A program made the position numbers and the translations under genes. From the NCBI RefSeq assembly GCF_900104025.1, contig NZ_FNIQ01000002.1, positions 558,001 to 622,000 of the forward strand: a stretch of DNA of 64,000 nt. The letters run 5' to 3'. Shown here piece after piece: positions 23,342 through 33,741 of the stretch. Position 1 is the stretch's first letter, and each line of letters begins with the position of its first letter. A model generated the notes under the pieces. That model worked only from the letters and a program-made list of their open reading frames with translations. It was not told the origin of the DNA and made no database searches. This DNA comes from Geodermatophilus sp. DSM 45219. Lineage in GTDB: Bacteria > Actinomycetota > Actinomycetes > Mycobacteriales > Geodermatophilaceae.

Positions 23342-25794
23342 GACCGTCCTCCCACGCGCTCCTCGGCACGGGCGTCGTCCCCGCCGGTGGTCGGCGGCAC
23401 CGACCCGGCCACCGGCGCCGACCCGGTCGTGGTGGGCGCAGGGGCCGGGGCACCCCTGCCCCGGGCCACGCGTTCCACCCGCGCGGCCGCCGTCTTGAAG
23501 ATCGGCTGCTTCGACACCGGGTCCCAGTCGGTCAGCGTCAGCTCGTTCGCCGCCCGGCCCCCGCCCTTCCTGCGGGGTCGCGACCCCTCGGTGTCCCAGT
23601 AGCCGTAGTGGAACGGCAGGAACAGCACCCCGGGCCGGATGCCGCTGACCCGCAGCCGGGCCCGCACGCGGCCGCGGGGGGTGCTCACCTCCAGCAGGTC
23701 GCCCTCGGCGAGACCGCGGTCGGCGGCGTCGCCGGCGGACATCTCGACCCAGACATCCGGTGCGGCCGCCTGCAGCTGGGGCGCCCGGCCGGTCTTCGTG
23801 CGGGTGTGGAAGTGGTAGAGGGTGCGGCCGGTGATCAGCTGGAACGGGTACTCCCGGCTGGGCAGCTCGTGCGGGGGCAGGTACTCCGCCGCCTTGAGCA
23901 CCGCCTTCCCGGTCGGGTTGAGCGCCTTGTACTCGGTCTCCTCGACCGGAGCGCCGGTGACCATGTCCCGGCCGTAGCTCTCGCAGTACTCCGGCTGCGC
24001 CCAGAACTGCCCGTCGACGTAGATGCGCTCGGTGCCCTCGGGGTGCTCGTCGGTGCACGGCCACTGGATGCCGCTGCCGCCGCGCAGCTTGTCGTAGGTC
24101 ATCCCGCTGTAGTCGCACGGCCGGCCCCGGGAGCACTCCTTCCAGCCCTCGAAGGCCCCCTCGGCGTCGGACCACTTCACCAGCGGGGCGCCGTCCTCGT
24201 CCCGCAGCCCCAGCCGGTGCGCGAAGTCGATGAGGATGTCCAGGTCTGCCCGGGCCTCGCCGGGCGGCTCGACGGCCTTCTCCGACAGGTGCACGGTCCG
24301 GTCGACGTTGGTGAAGGTGCCGGTCTTCTCGCCCCAGGTGGCGGCGGGCAGGACGACGTCGGCGAGCTGCGCGGTCTCGGACAGGAAGATGTCCTGCACG
24401 ACGAGGAACAGCCGCTCCTGGGCGAGGATCGAGCGGATCCGCCGCAGCTCCGGCAGCGAGACCGCCGGGTTGGTCGCCGTGACGTACAGGAAGCGGATCG
24501 ACCCCTCCTCCATGTACCGCAGCTGCTGCATGACGTGCGTCGGCGGCGAGTGGTGCGGGATCTGCATCGGGTCGACGTTCCAGATCCGGGCCAGGTCCTG
24601 GACGTGGGCGTCGTTGGACCAGTTGCGGAACGCCGGGAGGTCCCCGTCCGCGCCGGCCTCACGGGTGTTCTGCGCCGTCGGCTGGCCGTTCATCTGCAGG
24701 ATCCCGCAGCCCGGCTTGCCGAGCATGCCGCGGACGACGTTGACGTTGTTGACGCTCACGGCCGCGGCGGAGGCCTGGTGCGACTGGTAGAAGCCCTGCA
24801 GGACCGTGGAGAGCAGCCGCTCGGCGTGCCCGAGGATCCGGGCGGCCTCCCGGATCTGCTCGGCCGGCACGTCGCAGACCTCGGCGGCGACCTCCGGCGG
24901 GTACGCCGCCACCTGCTCCTCGAGCTCGGCGAAGCCGACGGTGTGCGCCGCGACGTACTCCCGGTCGATCCAGCCGTTGCCGATGATCTCGTGCAGCAGC
25001 GCGTTGACCAGCATCACGTTCGTGCCCGGCCGCGGCGCGAGGTGCACGGTCGCGGCCCGGGCGACCGGGGTCTCCCGCGGGTCGACGCAGATGATCTTCG
25101 GCGGGTTGGGCCCGGCCAGCCGGTCGAGGACGCGCGTCCAGAGCACCGTCTGGGTCTCGGCCATGTTGTGCCCGTACAGCGCGATGACGTCCGCGTGGTC
25201 GACGTCGGTGTAGGAGCCGGGCTGGCCGTCGCAGGCGAAGGTCTCCTTCAGCGCCGCGGCCGCGGTGGCGGTGCACAGCCGGGTGTTGCCGTCGACGTGG
25301 TTGGTGCCGATGCCGCCGTGGGCGATCAGGCCCAGCGTGTAGTACTCCTCGAGGAACAGCTGGCCCGAGGTGTAGAAGCTGATCGCGCTGGGCCCTCGCT
25401 CGTCCAGCAGCTGCCGGCACCGCCCGGCGACGGCGTCCATCGCGGTGTCCCAGTCGGTCTCCACCAGCTTGCCCCTGCGCCGGATCAGCGGCCTGGTGAG
25501 CCGGTCCGGGGAGTTGTTGGCCTGCCAGCCGAAGAGGTCCTTGGGGCCCAGCCGGCCGTGGTTGACGCGGTCGACGGCCCGGCCGCGGACACCGACGATC
25601 CGGTCGTCTTTGACGGCGATGTCCAGCCCGTCGCCGTTGCTGTGCAGGATCGTCGCCGACTGCACCCAGCGGTCGACGTCGTCCTCGGTCAGCCCGTCGG
25701 CGAGGTACTGGTCGACCCGCGTGGGCCAGGTCCCACCCGGGCCGTACGGCGTGCGCGTCCCCCAGGGTTCGGCGATGCGGTCGGTGCGCGGCAT
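23338..25794 (-). CDS. Nitrate-reductase-like bis-MGD molybdopterin oxidoreductase lacking the N-terminal [4Fe-4S] cysteines
   Basis: 818 residues of the DMSO-reductase superfamily. Core motifs are present: DLFGWQANNSPDRLTRPLIR, GGIGTNHVDGNTRLCTATAA with the likely Mo-ligand Cys174, NMAETQTVLW, and a C-terminal molydopterin dinucleotide-binding domain (FQLITGRTLYHFHTRTKTGR). The neighbourhood of Cys174 aligns with NapA/NasA nitrate reductases. The N-terminal cluster motif (C-x2-C-x3-C...C) is gone: residues 43-56 read WVQSATILHSNGDG and the fourth position is RLGPKD. The last 60 residues are a low-complexity Pro/Thr/Gly tail. Electrons may come from its coupled partner. ATG chosen over a GTG 8 codons earlier. 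Confidence 0.82.
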   Translation of the reverse strand: MPRTDRIAEPWGTRTPYGPGGTWPTRVDQYLADGLTEDDVDRWVQSATILHSNGDGLDIAVKDDRIVGVRGRAVDRVNHGRLGPKDLFGWQANNSPDRLTRPLIRRRGKLVETDWDTAMDAVAGRCRQLLDERGPSAISFYTSGQLFLEEYYTLGLIAHGGIGTNHVDGNTRLCTATAAAALKETFACDGQPGSYTDVDHADVIALYGHNMAETQTVLWTRVLDRLAGPNPPKIICVDPRETPVARAATVHLAPRPGTNVMLVNALLHEIIGNGWIDREYVAAHTVGFAELEEQVAAYPPEVAAEVCDVPAEQIREAARILGHAERLLSTVLQGFYQSHQASAAAVSVNNVNVVRGMLGKPGCGILQMNGQPTAQNTREAGADGDLPAFRNWSNDAHVQDLARIWNVDPMQIPHHSPPTHVMQQLRYMEEGSIRFLYVTATNPAVSLPELRRIRSILAQERLFLVVQDIFLSETAQLADVVLPAATWGEKTGTFTNVDRTVHLSEKAVEPPGEARADLDILIDFAHRLGLRDEDGAPLVKWSDAEGAFEGWKECSRGRPCDYSGMTYDKLRGGSGIQWPCTDEHPEGTERIYVDGQFWAQPEYCESYGRDMVTGAPVEETEYKALNPTGKAVLKAAEYLPPHELPSREYPFQLITGRTLYHFHTRTKTGRAPQLQAAAPDVWVEMSAGDAADRGLAEGDLLEVSTPRGRVRARLRVSGIRPGVLFLPFHYGYWDTEGSRPRRKGGGRAANELTLTDWDPVSKQPIFKTAAARVERVARGRGAPAPAPTTTGSAPVAGSVPPTTGGDDARAEERVGGRS

Positions 25795-25857
25795 CACGGT
25801 CGCGTACCCCCGGCCCACCGGCGCGCCAACACGGGTTCATGACAGGACCGTGACGGT

Positions 25858-26628
25858 TCAGGGCCGGCGGTGGGCGGCGTCCGGGACGTCGGTGACGAAC
25901 ATGTGGCCCGGCGCGTGGGTGATCGCGAACGGCGGCCGGGAGGCCATCAGCGCGGCCTGCGGGGTGACCCCGCAGGCCCAGAACACCGGGACGTCGCCGT
26001 CGGCGGCCCGGACCGGGTCACCGAAGTCGGGGGCGGCCAGGTCGGCGATGCCCAGGGACGCCGGTGCGCCGACGTGCACCGGCGCCCCGTGCACCTGCGG
26101 CATCCGGGCGGTGACCTGCACCGCGGTGGGCACCAGCTCGCCGGGCACCGGCCGCATCGACACGACCAGCGGCCCGGAGAGCCGGCCGGCGGGGCGGCAG
26201 GGCCGGTTCGTCCGGTACATCGACACGTTGCGGCCCTGCTCGATGTTGCGGACCGGGACACCCGCGTCGAGCAGGGCCGTCTCGAAGGTGAAGCTGCAGC
26301 CGACGAGGAAGGCGACCAGGTCGCCGGTCCACAGGTCGCGCACGTCGGTCGGCTCGCCGGCCAGCTCGCCGTCCCGCCACACCCGGTAGCGCGGCAGGTC
26401 GGTGCGCAGGTCGGCGTCCGGGGCCAGCGCGGTGCGGGGGGAGCCGGCGTCGGTGACGTCGAGCAGCGGCACCGGCTGCGGGTTGCGCTGCGCGAACAGC
26501 AGCATGTCGTAGGCCCAGTCCCGCGGCAGGACGACGAGGTTGGCCTGGGTGTACCCGGGCGCCAGGCCCGAGGTGGGCAGGTCGTGGCCCGCGCGGCAGG
26601 CGGCCCGGACCTCGGCGGGGGACGTCAT
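25858..26628 (-). CDS. DUF1445 family protein (putative hydro-lyase / D-glutamate cyclase-like)
   Basis: 256 residues, matching the length of the YcsI/DUF1445 family. Typical stretches are [54 protein letters not shown], and near the C-terminus [34 protein letters not shown] mitochondrial homologue is D-glutamate cyclase, producing 5-oxoproline from D-glutamate; in bacteria the gene often sits with the 5-oxoprolinase genes, which are here 4 kb away (30620-32822). The function is inferred from that link. Possible leaderless start (GAGCAT 6 nt upstream). Confidence 0.8.
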   Translation of the reverse strand: MTSPAEVRAACRAGHDLPTSGLAPGYTQANLVVLPRDWAYDMLLFAQRNPQPVPLLDVTDAGSPRTALAPDADLRTDLPRYRVWRDGELAGEPTDVRDLWTGDLVAFLVGCSFTFETALLDAGVPVRNIEQGRNVSMYRTNRPCRPAGRLSGPLVVSMRPVPGELVPTAVQVTARMPQVHGAPVHVGAPASLGIADLAAPDFGDPVRAADGDVPVFWACGVTPQAALMASRPPFAITHAPGHMFVTDVPDAAHRRP

Positions 26629-26634
26629 GGCCCC

Positions 26635-26640
26635 ATGCTC
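26635..26640 (-). promoter_or_regulatory. -10 element of leaderless promoter (DUF1445 gene)
   Basis: GAGCAT on the minus strand lies 6 nt from the ATG at 26628. It is weaker than the other examples because only the A and final T match. Confidence 0.3.
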
Positions 26641-26694
26641 GTCCGCCTCGCGCAGAGGGCAAGAACGGTCGGGCGCCGCACCGCCGTCCCCGGC

Positions 26695-26700
26695 CAGACT
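26695..26700 (+). promoter_or_regulatory. -10 element of leaderless promoter (AraC-type gene)
   Basis: CAGACT lies 7 nt before the GTG at 26708. No ribosome binding site is present. It is divergent from the DUF1445 promoter within the same 79-bp spacer. Confidence 0.35.
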
Positions 26701-26707
26701 CCGGGAC

Positions 26708-27672
26708 GTGGCCGACGACGACCCCCTGCCCGGCCGGGACCGCCTCCGCGAGCTGCTCGACGCCGTCCTGGACGAGGACAACCGCACGCTCACCGACATG
26801 GCCGGGGACGCCTACGCCAGCCCCTGGTACTTCGCCCGACAGGTCAGCCGGGGCACCGGTGAGCCGCCCGTGGCCCTGCACCGGCGGGTGCTGCTGGAGC
26901 GTGCCGCGTGGCAGCTGCGCGAGGGCACCAGCGTCACCGAGGCCGCCTTCGCCGCGGGGTACGAGTCGGTCGAGGGCTTCGCCCGCGCGTTCGCCCGCGC
27001 CTACGGCCGCTCCCCCGGCACGCCGGACGACGCCCCGCGCACCCGCGACGCGCACTGGCTGCCGGCGCCCAACGGCGTCCACTTCCACCCGCCGACCTCG
27101 CTGTGGGTGGCCGACCGGCCGGCGCAGGGCTCCCCGGACGAGGTGACCGCACTGCTGGTGCACCACGACGTCGAGGACACCCGCGCCCTGGTCGAGGTCG
27201 CGAAGGCACTGCCGGACGAGGAGTACCGCCGAGCCCGGCTGCCGGGGCTGTCGGTGCTGCCCTGGGACGGCCCGGAGGAGTCGGTGGCCGCCGTGCTGGG
27301 CGCGCTGGTGTGGGCCAAGGAGGTGTGGCTGGCCTCGATCGAGGGCGCCGGCTCCCCGTCGCGCGGCGCCGACGACCCGCCGTCCCTGCTCGCCCGGCAC
27401 GACGCGGTGGCGCCGCGCTGGCTGGCCGCCGTCCGCGAGATGGCCCGGCGCGGCAGCTGGGGCGACCGGCTGGTCGACGCGCTGTGCGAGCCGCCGGAGA
27501 CCTTCGTGCTCGGCAGCGTCGTCGCCCACGTCCTCACGTTCTCTGCCCACCGGCGGCTGCTGGTGCGCCACCTGCTCCGGGACGCCGGCCTGACCATCGG
27601 CACCGGTGACCCGATCGACTGGCTGACCCGTCGTTCCCATGACCCGTCGTTCTCCACCACAGGGAGGGACCG

Positions 27673-27676
<4 letters not shown>
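26708..27676 (+). CDS. AraC-family transcriptional regulator with C-terminal DinB-like domain
   Basis: 322 residues. Residues 10-105 form an AraC-type double helix-turn-helix: [21 protein letters not shown] and [29 protein letters not shown]. Residues 130-310 form a helical domain with scattered His residues ([43 protein letters not shown]) resembling DinB/YfiT four-helix bundles, the usual C-terminus in this regulator type. GTG start, likely leaderless. The stop overlaps the ATG of the reductase gene by 4 bp, so it probably controls that gene or itself. The inducer is unknown. Confidence 0.82.
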
Positions 27677-29794
<2,118 letters not shown>

Positions 29795-29845
29795 GCCCCG
29801 GGTCCCCGGATCCGGTCACGGCACGAGGAGCGACGGCCGGCCACC

Positions 29846-29875
29846 TTGACAGGCAAGTGGCGACTTGCCTACAAC
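29846..29875 (+). promoter_or_regulatory. ArsR-VOC operon promoter with operator palindrome in the spacer
   Basis: Consensus -35 TTGACA (29846-29851) and -10 TACAAC (29870-29875), spacer 18 bp, with the GTG start 6 nt further (leaderless). A perfect 8-bp inverted repeat AGGCAAGT-ggcg-ACTTGCCT (29851-29870) fills the spacer. It is the obvious binding site for the ArsR-type repressor encoded next, giving autoregulation. Confidence 0.75.
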
Positions 29876-29881
29876 TGTCCC

Positions 29882-30178
29882 GTGGACGCCCGCCCCGACC
29901 TGTTCAGGGCCCTCGGTGACGCGACGCGCCGCACCATCCTCGACGAGCTGACCGACAGGGACGGTCAGACGCTGTTCGAGATCTGCGGTCGGCTGACCAT
30001 GAAGCACGGCCTGGCCTCCTCGCGTCAGGCCATCTCGCAACACCTCGCGGTGCTCGAACAGGCCGGCCTGGTCCACACCCGGCGGCAGGGCCGGTACAAG
30101 TTCCACCACATCGACACGAGCCCGCTGCGCTCGATCGTCGAGCGGTGGCCGATCGACCGAGAGGAACCCACCCCGTGA
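29882..30178 (+). CDS. ArsR-family transcriptional regulator
   Basis: 98 residues, a single winged helix: LFRALGDATRRTILDELTDR, SRQAISQHLAVLEQAGLVHTRRQGRYKFHHID. The inserted GRLTMKHGLASSRQAIS before the recognition helix matches the subgroup that controls VOC/glyoxalase genes rather than metals; the ELCVCDL metal motif is absent and only one Cys (FEICGRL) remains. The GTG start sits 6 nt after the -10 box, hence leaderless. The stop overlaps the VOC gene start by 4 bp (GTGA). Confidence 0.88.
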   Translation: MDARPDLFRALGDATRRTILDELTDRDGQTLFEICGRLTMKHGLASSRQAISQHLAVLEQAGLVHTRRQGRYKFHHIDTSPLRSIVERWPIDREEPTP

Positions 30179-30564
30179 TCCGCATCGCCATCACCAGCGT
30201 GCTCGTCGACGACCAGGCCAAGGCGCTCGCCTTCTACACCGAGAAACTGGGGTTCACCACGAAGACCGACGAGCCCGCCGGCGGGGCCCGCTGGCTCACG
30301 GTGGTCTCCCCGGCCGACCCGGACGGCGTCGAGCTGCTGCTGGAGCCGGACGGCCACCCGGCGGCGCGCCCGTTCAAGGACGCCCTGGTCGCCGACGGCA
30401 TCCCGTTCACCCAGTTCGCCGTCGACGACGTGTACGCCGAGGTCGAGCGGCTCAAGGGGCTGGGCGTGCAGTTCACCCAGGACGCGGTCGACATGGGGCC
30501 GGTGGTCACGGCCGTCCTCGACGACACCTGCGGCAACCTGATCCAGATCGCCGCGGTGAAGTAG
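30175..30564 (+). CDS. VOC/glyoxalase-family protein
   Basis: 129 residues of the vicinal-oxygen-chelate fold: two beta-alpha-beta-beta-beta modules starting [26 protein letters not shown] and [20 protein letters not shown], ending with DTCGNLIQI. Possible metal ligands are sparse (Glu in VELLLEPDG), so it may be a binding or resistance protein rather than a glyoxalase I. It is co-transcribed with the ArsR regulator, a pairing usual in actinobacteria. Substrate unknown. Confidence 0.85.
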   Translation: MIRIAITSVLVDDQAKALAFYTEKLGFTTKTDEPAGGARWLTVVSPADPDGVELLLEPDGHPAARPFKDALVADGIPFTQFAVDDVYAEVERLKGLGVQFTQDAVDMGPVVTAVLDDTCGNLIQIAAVK

Positions 30565-30607
30565 CCGCGCCGCTCCTCGGCGGAGACCCCTCGGCGGCTC
30601 CGTGGGG

Positions 30608-30613
30608 CACGCT
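30608..30613 (+). promoter_or_regulatory. -10 element of leaderless promoter (pxpABC)
   Basis: CACGCT lies 6 nt before the GTG of pxpA. There is no Shine-Dalgarno sequence and no clear -35 hexamer. Confidence 0.35.
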
Positions 30614-30619
30614 GGCACC

Positions 30620-31372
30620 GTGGACCTGAACTCCGACCTCGGTGAGGGTTTCGGCCAGTGGCAGCTGGGGGACGACGACGCGCTGCTGGGCGTCGTCACC
30701 AGCGCGAACGTCGCCTGCGGCTTCCACGCCGGCGACCCGTCGATCATGCGGCGGGTGTGCGCGCGGGCGGCCTCGGCCGGGGTGGCGGTCGGCGCGCAGG
30801 TGTCCTACCGCGACCTGGCCGGGTTCGGCCGGCGCTTCGTCGACGTCGAGCCCGCCGAGCTGACCGCCGACGTGCTCTACCAGATCGGCGCCCTGGAGGC
30901 CTTCGCCCGGGTGGCCGGCACGCGGGTGCGCTACGTCAAGCCGCACGGGGCGCTGTACAACGCGATCGTCGGCCACGAGGAGCAGGCGGCGGCGGTCGTG
31001 CAGGCGGTGGTCGAGTACGACCGCGAGCTGCCGGTGCTCGGGCTGCCCGGGTCGGCCTGGCTGCGGCTGGCCGACGAGGCCGGGCTGACCACGGTGGCCG
31101 AGGCGTTCGCCGACCGCGAGTACACCCCAGAGGGCACGCTGGTCTCCCGGCGGCTGCCCGGCGCGGTGCTGCACGACGCCGACGAGATCGCCCGCCGCTG
31201 CGTCGCGATGGCCACCGGGGAGCCGGTGACCGACGTCGAGGGCGGCCTGCTGCGGCTGTCCCCGGAGTCCATCTGCGTGCACGGCGACACCCCGGGCGCG
31301 GTGGCGATCGCCCGGCGGGTGCGCGAGGCGCTCACCGCGGCCGGGGTCCCGCTGGCGTCCTTCACCGGCTGA
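30620..31372 (+). CDS. pxpA: 5-oxoprolinase subunit A (LamB/YcsF family)
   Basis: 250 residues. The start [14 protein letters not shown] and [17 protein letters not shown] are hallmark LamB/YcsF sequences, with VKPHGALYN in the middle and [11 protein letters not shown] near the C-terminus. With PxpB and PxpC it forms the prokaryotic ATP-dependent 5-oxoprolinase that opens 5-oxo-L-proline to glutamate. All three genes lie in order and overlap, so the complex is likely intact. The family belongs to the polysaccharide-deacetylase-like barrel. GTG start. Confidence 0.93.
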   Translation: MDLNSDLGEGFGQWQLGDDDALLGVVTSANVACGFHAGDPSIMRRVCARAASAGVAVGAQVSYRDLAGFGRRFVDVEPAELTADVLYQIGALEAFARVAGTRVRYVKPHGALYNAIVGHEEQAAAVVQAVVEYDRELPVLGLPGSAWLRLADEAGLTTVAEAFADREYTPEGTLVSRRLPGAVLHDADEIARRCVAMATGEPVTDVEGGLLRLSPESICVHGDTPGAVAIARRVREALTAAGVPLASFTG

Positions 31373-31980
31373 TGCGCGTCCTGCCCAGCGGGTCGACCGC
31401 GCTGCTGGTCGAGCTCGACGACCTCGACGCCGTCCTCGGCCTGTACGCCGCGCTCACCGCGGAGCCGCTCGAGGGCGTGCTCGACGTCGTCCCGGCGGCA
31501 CGCACCGTGCTGCTGGTCACCGACCCGGCGGTGACCACCCTCGCCGCGGTCGAGCAGGCGGTGCGGCGCACTCCCCCGCGTCCGGGCCGCCGCGACGGCG
31601 GGGAGCTGGTCGAGCTGCCGGTCGTCTACGACGGCGCGGACCTGACCGACGTCGCCGGGCACCTCGGGGTGGATCCCGACGAGGTGGTGCGCCGGCACAC
31701 CGGCACGACGTGGACGGTGGCCTTCTGCGGCTTCGCCCCCGGGTTCGGCTACCTGACCCCCGACGGCGAGCCGTGGGACGTGCCGCGCCGGGACACCCCG
31801 CGCACGAGGGTGCCGCCCGGGTCGGTGGGGCTGGCAGGCGGGTTCAGCGGCGTCTACCCGCGGGAGTCACCCGGCGGCTGGCAGCTCATCGGACGCACGG
31901 ACGTGGCCGTCTTCGACGTGGCCCGCGACCCGGCCGCGCTGCTGCGGCCCGGTGTGCGGGTGCGGTTCGCGGCGGCATGA
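31372..31980 (+). CDS. pxpB: 5-oxoprolinase subunit B (KipI/AHS1 family)
   Basis: 202 residues of the allophanate-hydrolase subunit 1 type: [40 protein letters not shown], the family core FCGFAPGFGYLTP, and VPPGSVGLAGGFSGVYP with GGWQLIGRT. It is the partner of PxpC in phosphorylating oxoproline. In Bacillus the same pair (KipI/KipA) was first named as kinase inhibitors. The start overlaps the pxpA stop by one base (TGATG). Confidence 0.93.
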   Translation: MRVLPSGSTALLVELDDLDAVLGLYAALTAEPLEGVLDVVPAARTVLLVTDPAVTTLAAVEQAVRRTPPRPGRRDGGELVELPVVYDGADLTDVAGHLGVDPDEVVRRHTGTTWTVAFCGFAPGFGYLTPDGEPWDVPRRDTPRTRVPPGSVGLAGGFSGVYPRESPGGWQLIGRTDVAVFDVARDPAALLRPGVRVRFAAA

Positions 31981-32822
31981 CCCGCACCCTGACCGTGCTG
32001 GCCACCGGTCCGCTCACCACCGTGCAGGACGCCGGCCGCCCCGGGCTGGGCGCACTCGGCGTCGGCCGCTCCGGTGCCTGTGACCGCGCCGCCGCCGCGC
32101 TGGCCAACCGGCTGGTGGGCAACCACCCGGACGCCGCCGTGCTGGAGGCGACCCTCGGCGGGCTCGTCGTGCGGGCCGGCACCGACCTGGTGGTGACCAC
32201 GACCGGCGCCCGCTGCTCCGCCGCGCACGACGCGCCGACCAGGCTCCGCGCCGGGGCCGAGCTCCGGCTGGGCCGGCCGGACACCGGGCTGCGCACCTAC
32301 CTCGCCGTCCGCGGCGGCATCGCGGTCGAGCCGGTCCTCGGCAGCCGCTCGACCGACCTGCTCTCCGGCCTCGGCCCGCCGGTCCTCTCCTCGGGCGACG
32401 AGGTGCCCGTCGGGTCGGCCGCGGGTCCGATGCCGGGCGTGGACCTCGCGCCGGTGCCCGACCCGCCCGGCGGGGAGGTGACCGTGCGGCTGCTCCCCGG
32501 CCCGCGCCGGGACTGGTTCACCTCGCCCGCCGCGCTGACGGCGTCCGCCTGGGAGGTGACCGGCGAGAGCAACCGGATCGGGCTGCGGCTGGCCGGCGTC
32601 CCCCTGGCGCGGGCCCGCACCGGCGAGCTGGCCAGCGAGGGCATGGTGCGCGGCGCGCTGCAGGTGCCGCCGTCCGGGCAGCCGGTGCTCTTCCTCGCCG
32701 ACGCGCCGGTGACCGGCGGCTACCCGGTGGTCGGCTACGTCGAGGACGCCGACGTCGACCGCTGCGGCCAGCTGCGCCCGGGCCAGACCCTCCGCTTCCG
32801 CGGCGCCGTCGCCCCCCGCTGA
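31977..32822 (+). CDS. pxpC: 5-oxoprolinase subunit C (KipA/AHS2 family)
   Basis: 281 residues of the allophanate-hydrolase subunit 2 (biotin-dependent carboxylase-like) family: LATGPLTTVQDAGRPGLGALGV, CDRAAAALANRLVGN, LRTYLAVRGGIAVEPVLGSRSTDL, and the C-terminal VTGGYPVVGYVEDADVDRCGQL. The fold completes the oxoprolinase complex. It overlaps pxpB by 4 bp (ATGA). It ends 13 bp from the convergent ornithine-cyclodeaminase-like gene, with no room for a long terminator. Confidence 0.92.
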   Translation: MTRTLTVLATGPLTTVQDAGRPGLGALGVGRSGACDRAAAALANRLVGNHPDAAVLEATLGGLVVRAGTDLVVTTTGARCSAAHDAPTRLRAGAELRLGRPDTGLRTYLAVRGGIAVEPVLGSRSTDLLSGLGPPVLSSGDEVPVGSAAGPMPGVDLAPVPDPPGGEVTVRLLPGPRRDWFTSPAALTASAWEVTGESNRIGLRLAGVPLARARTGELASEGMVRGALQVPPSGQPVLFLADAPVTGGYPVVGYVEDADVDRCGQLRPGQTLRFRGAVAPR

Positions 32823-32835
32823 GCGCAGCCGCCGC

Positions 32836-33741
32836 TCAGGGGCGCTCAGCCGTCGCCGTGCGCGCGACGGCCGCTGCGACGACGAGGTCCTGCCAGGACA
32901 TGCCGACGCTCGTGAACACCAGCGGCCGGTCGGCCGGCGGGGTGGCCGCGCCGGTCACGACCTCGCGCATGGGCACCAGGTCGTCGGCGCTCAGCGCGCC
33001 CTCGGCGATCGCGAGCACGACGTCCCCGGCCTCGCGCAGCGCGGTGGCGACGTCCTCGACCACGACGGTGGCCCGGCCCAGCAGCGCCGCGTCGAGCTCG
33101 CGTGCGTCGGGCTCGTGCGAGCCGACCGCGATCACCGCGGCCTCGTCGCGCAGCAGGCTCGAGTCGAACAGCGGCGCGCGGGCCGAGGTCGCGCAGACGA
33201 CGACGTCCGCGCTGCCCAGGGCCTCGTCGGCCTGCGCCGAACCCAGCCGGACGGCGTCGAGGGACGCGCGCGACGGGTCCCGGAGCAGGTGGGTGACGCC
33301 GGCCAGCGGGCGGACGGCGGCCAGCGTGGCGACGTGCCCCACCGCCTGCGGCCCGGCCCCGACCACGGCGATCCGCAGCGGCCGGTCGGGCAGGGCCGGG
33401 AGGACGGCGGCGACCGAGACCGCGGGGGTCCGCAGCGTGGTCAGGGCCGTGCCGTCGAGCACCGCGCGCAGCCCCAGGGTCTCCCGGTCCAGGAGCAGGT
33501 AGGTGGCCTGGATGCGGGGCAGGCCGCGGGCCGGGTTGCCGGGGGCGACGGTGGCGACCTTCACCCCGGCCGCGGCCGCGGCCTCCGACGGCATGAGCAG
33601 GAACTGGCCGTGCGCGAGGCCGACCGCCGTGCGGGGTGGGTCGGTGGCCGGGTCGAGCCCGCCGCGCAGTGCGTCGGTGACCGCCCGGACCGCGCCGGCC
33701 GGGCCGAGCGCGGCGACGGCGTCCGCGTCGAGGAACCTCAC
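32836..33741 (-). CDS. Ornithine cyclodeaminase/mu-crystallin family reductase
   Basis: 301 residues. The NAD(P)-binding core LRIAVVGAGPQAVGHVATLAA and VVVCATSARAPLFDSSLL, with LLMPSEAAAAAGVKVATVAPGNPARGLP upstream, identify the OCD/mu-crystallin family. Next to a proline-racemase-family gene, such proteins usually act as delta1-pyrroline-2-carboxylate reductases in trans-3- or 4-hydroxyproline breakdown, yielding L-proline (inference from context). GTG start overlapping the racemase stop by 4 bp. The length is a little short of ornithine cyclodeaminase (about 350), which argues against that activity. Confidence 0.85.
   Translation of the reverse strand: MRFLDADAVAALGPAGAVRAVTDALRGGLDPATDPPRTAVGLAHGQFLLMPSEAAAAAGVKVATVAPGNPARGLPRIQATYLLLDRETLGLRAVLDGTALTTLRTPAVSVAAVLPALPDRPLRIAVVGAGPQAVGHVATLAAVRPLAGVTHLLRDPSRASLDAVRLGSAQADEALGSADVVVCATSARAPLFDSSLLRDEAAVIAVGSHEPDARELDAALLGRATVVVEDVATALREAGDVVLAIAEGALSADDLVPMREVVTGAATPPADRPLVFTSVGMSWQDLVVAAAVARTATAERP

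Noticed and set aside
19144-25794. The two molybdenum enzyme loci considered as one complex
   Set aside because: One is a xanthine-dehydrogenase-type hydroxylase with its own three subunits, the other a bis-MGD enzyme; they use different cofactors and are separated by an 87-bp gap with no overlap.
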